Source: an uncultured Rhodocyclaceae bacterium (GTDB lineage: Bacteria > Pseudomonadota > Gammaproteobacteria > Burkholderiales > Rhodocyclaceae). Taken from it: 26,064 bases of DNA. The stretch is taken from positions 1 through 26,064 of the forward strand of contig CALAGF010000286.1 in assembly GCA_937892345.1 (NCBI GenBank), given 5' to 3'. Positions 23,415 through 26,064 of the stretch are shown here, in pieces (within the stretch, counting starts at the first letter, position 1; each line of letters opens with the position of its first letter). A program made the translations under genes and the position numbers. Below the pieces are notes generated by a model. It saw only the letters and a list, made by a program, of their open reading frames with translations. It made no database searches and was not told where the DNA came from.

Positions 23415-23525
23415 TTAGCCGTTGTCGCGGACTTCGACGGCCGTGAGTTCGGGCGATTCGTGCGCGAAGGCAGCCGTCATCGCAAGCATCAAATACGAAC
23501 TAATTATGTTTTGTCTTAACTTCAT
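23415..23525 (-). CDS. 36-residue secreted-peptide ORF, possible gene remnant
   Basis: From ATG 23525 the reverse strand encodes 36 residues ending at TAA 23417-23415. The first 21 form a convincing signal peptide (MKLRQNIISSYLMLAMTAAFA), followed by HESPELTAVEVRDNG. That ending resembles the mature N-terminus of TonB-dependent receptors (a xLxxVEV box-like segment), so this may be the decayed start of an outer-membrane receptor once downstream of the nickel permease. It has no ribosome site: the T tract of the permease terminator lies directly ahead of the ATG. A real small secreted protein cannot be excluded. No function is assigned. Confidence 0.35.
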   Translation of the reverse strand: MKLRQNIISSYLMLAMTAAFAHESPELTAVEVRDNG

Positions 23526-23530
23526 GGCTT

Positions 23531-23550
23531 AAAAAAGCCGGTCACCCGGC
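23531..23550 (-). terminator. Rho-independent terminator of the nickel permease
   Basis: On the reverse strand GCCGG-GTGA-CCGGC is followed by six T (23536-23531). It stands 17 bases beyond the permease stop and closes the nikR-permease unit. Confidence 0.88.
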
Positions 23551-23566
23551 CCCCATCGCCAAGTGA

Positions 23567-24376
23567 CTACAGCCGAGCCGGCCGGCGTGTCAGCCGGACC
23601 GCCAGCAAAAAACTCAGCGCAATCACCAGCACCAGCGCAGCGCCAAATAAAAGTTCCTTGCCCTCGCTCCAGGCATCGATTGCCGGAGACAAGAGCTTGG
23701 CCGCGCCGAATGCCGCCACCAGCAAGCTGATGCCGGACACCACCAGCCCCATCACCCGCGAGGCGACGAAAGCCACTTGGTCGGCACGCGCGATCAACCG
23801 GGCGATCCACAAACCATTGATGCCATCGGTCAGCAACATCCCGAGCATGAACAGTCCGGCCAGCAGCAAGGCGTGCTGCCAACCGCCAAATTGCGTGGCA
23901 GTGAGCGCAAAAAAGGCCGCCTGCGACAAAGTATCGAAAGACAGCGCAAACAAGGCACCCACCAACGCGATCAGTGCTGGGTGCGAAGCACGACCCAGAC
24001 GGCCCAACAAACGCCCCTTCAAACCCAAGGGCTGAACCACTTGATCTGGAGCAGCAGCCAGCACCGCATTCAGATTGAGCACTCCCAAGGCGACCAGAAA
24101 GCTGATGGAAATCACCGCACCGGTGAGCCCGAACCATTCGGGCACAGCCCACTGGCCAGCCAGCGCCGACACCCCCAGCGCAATCGCCATGACCACCGCA
24201 CCGTGCCCCAAGGAAAAAAACGTCCCGCAGTAACGCGCCACGCCGGGCCGATAAAGGGCGTTATAACGGGTCAGGCCATCAATGGTGGCTAGGTGGTCGG
24301 CATCGAAACCGTGCTTCATGCCAAGCACGAAGGTCAGCATCAACAGGGATAGCCAGTCGGAGGGGAGGGTTTCCAT
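23567..24376 (-). CDS. NiCoT-family nickel/cobalt permease
   Basis: An inner-membrane high-affinity Ni2+/Co2+ transporter of 269 residues with about eight membrane segments. The signature metal motif HX4DH is present in GMKHGFDADHLATIDGLTR (His22, Asp27, His28), followed by the second-helix motif TFFSLGHGAVVMAIA, and by ALSFDTLSQAAFFA and GMLLTDGINGLWIARLI, which match the family's LGFDT(A/L)(T/S) and GM..(D/N)..D.. segments. It lies 73 bases after nikR on the same strand, and a NikR operator sits 10-36 bases before its ATG, so nickel-dependent repression is expected. This favours nickel over cobalt as the substrate. No strong ribosome site is visible before the ATG. No urease or hydrogenase genes are in the window. 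Confidence 0.92.
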   Translation of the reverse strand: METLPSDWLSLLMLTFVLGMKHGFDADHLATIDGLTRYNALYRPGVARYCGTFFSLGHGAVVMAIALGVSALAGQWAVPEWFGLTGAVISISFLVALGVLNLNAVLAAAPDQVVQPLGLKGRLLGRLGRASHPALIALVGALFALSFDTLSQAAFFALTATQFGGWQHALLLAGLFMLGMLLTDGINGLWIARLIARADQVAFVASRVMGLVVSGISLLVAAFGAAKLLSPAIDAWSEGKELLFGAALVLVIALSFLLAVRLTRRPARL

Positions 24377-24385
24377 CGCGGCGCA

Positions 24386-24412
24386 GTATGAATGATTTGA
24401 TAATCTTCATAC
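24386..24412. promoter_or_regulatory. NikR operator (GTATGA-N15-TCATAC) before the nickel permease
   Basis: GTATGA (24386-24391) and TCATAC (24407-24412) are perfect inverted half-sites identical to the E. coli NikR half-sites. The spacer is 15 bases rather than 16, and an inner GATT...AATC pair extends the symmetry. It lies in the 73-base gap between nikR and the permease, just before the permease start, where bound NikR would block initiation or early elongation. Confidence 0.85.
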
Positions 24413-24449
24413 AGAAGGAAATCGTTGTAGACCTCATCCATTTTCTGGA

Positions 24450-24914
24450 TCAGCGGGTGGGACAGTAGTGGACATGATCGCTGCCGTGTTCGTCGTGGGC
24501 GTGGTGATATTCCGCTTCCAGCGCGATCAGGTTGAGCTTGCCGTGACGCACGCCGCGCTCGGCAACCAGCGTATCGGCAAATTGCCGAACTGCCGCCGTC
24601 GGCCCCTTGAGAATGACCGACTCGAAACAATGGTCGTGGTCCAGATGCGTGTGCATGGCCGCAACCGTAAGCTCGTGGTGATCGTGCTGCAATACGGTCA
24701 ATCGCTCGGACAATTCGCGTTCGTGGTGGTTGTACACGTAGGACAGGTTGGCCACGCACTGGCCGGCCGGCGTCTCGCGCAGGCGGTGATGCTCGATGGC
24801 GCCACGGATCAGGTCGCGCACGGCTTCGGAACGATTGACATAGCCGCGTGCTGCAATCAGCGCGTCAAACTGGCGGGCCAGCGACTCATCCAGCGAAATG
24901 GTGAAACGTTCCAT
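24450..24914 (-). CDS. nikR: Nickel-responsive regulator NikR with a His-rich C-terminal tail
   Basis: A ribbon-helix-helix repressor that binds DNA when loaded with nickel. The ATG at 24914 opens on the DNA-binding strand MERFTISLDESLARQFD; an AGGAT ribosome site precedes it. The RHH domain covers residues 1-45 (RGYVNRSEAVRDLIRGAI), and the ACT-like metal domain follows. The four high-affinity nickel ligands have exact spacing: His77, His88, His90 and Cys96 (QHDHHEL, MHTHLDHDHC). FADTLVAERGVRHGKL is the conserved end of the core. About 20 extra residues follow the usual end, EAEYHHAHDEHGSDHVHYCPTR, with six His and a Cys, giving 154 residues against about 133 in E. coli. The target is most likely the operator ahead of the adjacent permease. 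Confidence 0.94.
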   Translation of the reverse strand: MERFTISLDESLARQFDALIAARGYVNRSEAVRDLIRGAIEHHRLRETPAGQCVANLSYVYNHHERELSERLTVLQHDHHELTVAAMHTHLDHDHCFESVILKGPTAAVRQFADTLVAERGVRHGKLNLIALEAEYHHAHDEHGSDHVHYCPTR

Positions 24915-25017
24915 GACAATCCTGCGGTCGACTCGAAGAAACGCATTATTTCCCAAAGGCACAGGAACGGGAAATGCCCGTGCGTAGCAGTCGCCAGAAG
25001 GCAGCAATTTGCCGGCA

Positions 25018-25063
25018 AAACGAAACGGGCCGGACAGGTTATCCTGTCCAGCCCGTTTCGTTT
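25018..25063. repeat. Long near-perfect inverted repeat between nikR and the MFS gene
   Basis: Arms 25018-25038 and 25043-25063 pair over 20 of 21 positions (one C/A mismatch at 25031/25050) around a TTAT loop. The shape (A-rich, GC stem, TTTCGTTT tail) is that of a bidirectional terminator, yet it lies between divergent genes, 8 bases before the MFS ATG. It may be a relic terminator, an attenuator in the MFS leader or an insulator. Confidence 0.75.
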
Positions 25064-25071
25064 GCACCGCC

Positions 25072-26064
25072 ATGCGCCATCCGGTCTTCCTCATCGTCAT
25101 CGCCCAGCTCTTCGGCACCTCACTCTGGTTCTCGGCCAACAGCGCCGCCGACGACCTGATCCGCCAATGGCAGATCACCCCGGCCGACATCGGCACCCTG
25201 ACCAATGCTGTCCAGCTCGGTTTCATCCTTGGCACCCTCGGCATCTCGCTCAGCGGACTCGCCGACCGCTTTCCCGCCAGCCGCATTTTTGCCCTGTGCG
25301 CAGTACTTGGCGCTATCGCCAATAGCGCCTTCGCCCTGCTGGCCGAGGGCATGCACAGCGGCGTCCCGCTACGTTTCGCCGTCGGCCTCTGTCTGGCCGG
25401 CGTCTACCCGCTGGGCATGAAGCTGGTCGTGAGTTGGGTACCCGAACGCGCCGGCGCGGTGCTGGCCTGGCTGGTAGGCATGCTCACTCTCGGAACCTCC
25501 CTGCCTCACGGTATTCGTTTTGCCGGCACCGGCCTGCCCTGGCAACTCACCCTCAGCATCGCCAGTCTGCTCGCCCTGTTGGCTGCCGTGCTCATCTACC
25601 GACTGGGTGACGGCCCTCACCTAAAACGTCGCCACGATGCCCCGCCGCTGCGACTGGGCCGCGTCATCCACACTTTCAGCATTCCCGAATTCCGTGCTTC
25701 AGCCATGGGCTATTTCGGCCACCAATGGGAGCTTTACGCCTTCTGGACCCTGGTACCCCCGCTGCTGATGCTCACCGGGCTGGCCGATACCGGCAGCGCC
25801 CGACTTTCCGGACTGGCGTTCGCCGTCATCGGGATAGGCGCACTCGGCTGCATCCTTGGCGGCCAACTCAGCCAGCGCATCGGCAGTGCGCGCGTCGCGG
25901 CCATCGCGCTAACGCTCTCCGCCCTGTGTTGCGCGCTGTATCCGTTCACGGTCGACCTGCCCGCCACGGCAAAAATCGCCCTGCTGCTGCTCTGGGGCGC
26001 CAGCGTTGTCGCCGACTCGCCCCACTTCTCCGCCCTCTCCGCCCGCGCCTGCCCGCCGGAAATC
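25072..26064 (+). CDS. Major facilitator superfamily transporter, 3' end beyond window
   Basis: The frame is open from ATG 25072 to the last base (331 codons, no stop), so the C-terminus is missing. It is a polytopic inner-membrane protein with at least nine hydrophobic segments. The N-terminus is MRHPVFLIVIAQLFGTSLWFS followed by NSAADDLIRQWQ. The MFS motif A region between helices 2 and 3 reads GLADRFPASRIF, and a charged central loop (DGPHLKRRHDAPPLRLGR) separates the two halves. No other in-frame start exists before the ATG, and no ribosome site is visible; a long hairpin ends 8 bases upstream. The substrate is unknown. Proximity to nikR does not by itself imply metal transport. Confidence 0.85.
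   Translation, partial: MRHPVFLIVIAQLFGTSLWFSANSAADDLIRQWQITPADIGTLTNAVQLGFILGTLGISLSGLADRFPASRIFALCAVLGAIANSAFALLAEGMHSGVPLRFAVGLCLAGVYPLGMKLVVSWVPERAGAVLAWLVGMLTLGTSLPHGIRFAGTGLPWQLTLSIASLLALLAAVLIYRLGDGPHLKRRHDAPPLRLGRVIHTFSIPEFRASAMGYFGHQWELYAFWTLVPPLLMLTGLADTGSARLSGLAFAVIGIGALGCILGGQLSQRIGSARVAAIALTLSALCCALYPFTVDLPATAKIALLLLWGASVVADSPHFSALSARACPPEI

Noticed and set aside
23490..23510. Second copy of the pcm-upstream palindrome
   Set aside because: Only one half-site (GAACTAAT) is present, inside the small secreted-peptide ORF; likely chance.
24340..24759. Reverse-strand ORF spanning the nikR 3' end and the permease start
   Set aside because: It is out of frame with both real genes and crosses the NikR operator; no family resemblance.
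1..26064. CRISPR arrays, tRNA or rRNA genes, insertion sequences, toxin-antitoxin or defence islands
   Set aside because: No regularly spaced repeats, transposase or integrase motifs, cloverleaf-like elements or defence domains were seen on either strand.

Overview
The window looks like a betaproteobacterial chromosome segment, most likely Rhodocyclaceae (Dechloromonas/Azonexus-like). This is inferred from gene content and protein style, not from a database search. Genes are tightly packed with ATGA stop/start overlaps, and several promoters share a GG-TAWAAT-CC type -10. Most of the content is core metabolism and envelope biogenesis. The first ~400 bases are much more GC-rich and do not belong with the rest: they interrupt thiC and encode an unrecognised protein, so an assembly chimera is the likeliest explanation.

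Layout. 1-~400: foreign-looking ORF. ~391-892 (-): 5' part of thiC with a TPP riboswitch. 1017-2477 (+): secreted alpha-carbonic anhydrase with an extra N-terminal domain. 2536-4919 (+): pcm-like methyltransferase, rhodanese and tolC, behind a TATAAT box and a perfect palindrome. 4885-7097 (-): waaC-waaA for the LPS inner core. 7137-11644 (+): WaaE-like glycosyltransferase, UDP-glucuronate 4-epimerase, glmS and apaH. 11565-13117 (-): an N-acyltransferase/O-acyltransferase pair best read as olsB-olsA (ornithine lipid synthesis). 13209-18990 (-): a probable long operon of a nucleotidyltransferase-like protein, aroQ, accB, accC, prmA, a zinc-ribbon/DUF3426 membrane protein and a PfkB kinase. 19041-20971 (+): mpl and a SCO-type lipoprotein. 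21025-23301 (-): maeB malic enzyme. 23415-24914 (-): nickel module of nikR and a NiCoT permease, plus a tiny secreted-peptide ORF. 25072-end (+): MFS transporter cut by the window edge.

How the genes work together. The middle of the window is largely about the cell envelope: Kdo and heptose addition, a sugar transferase, nucleotide-sugar supply (GlmS, epimerase), aminolipid synthesis, malonyl-CoA supply (AccBC), peptidoglycan recycling (Mpl) and an outer-membrane channel (TolC). The nickel module is self-contained. nikR lies upstream of the permease, and a near-canonical NikR operator sits just ahead of the permease start.

I found no CRISPR array, tRNA, rRNA, insertion sequence, phage or defence island. 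No clearly new multi-gene system is visible. The most useful leads are the thiC junction, the NikR operator with a His-rich NikR tail, the hairpin masking the olsB ribosome binding site, the palindrome before pcm-tolC, the adhesin-E-like/carbonic anhydrase fusion, the long hairpin before the MFS gene and the 36-residue secreted ORF.
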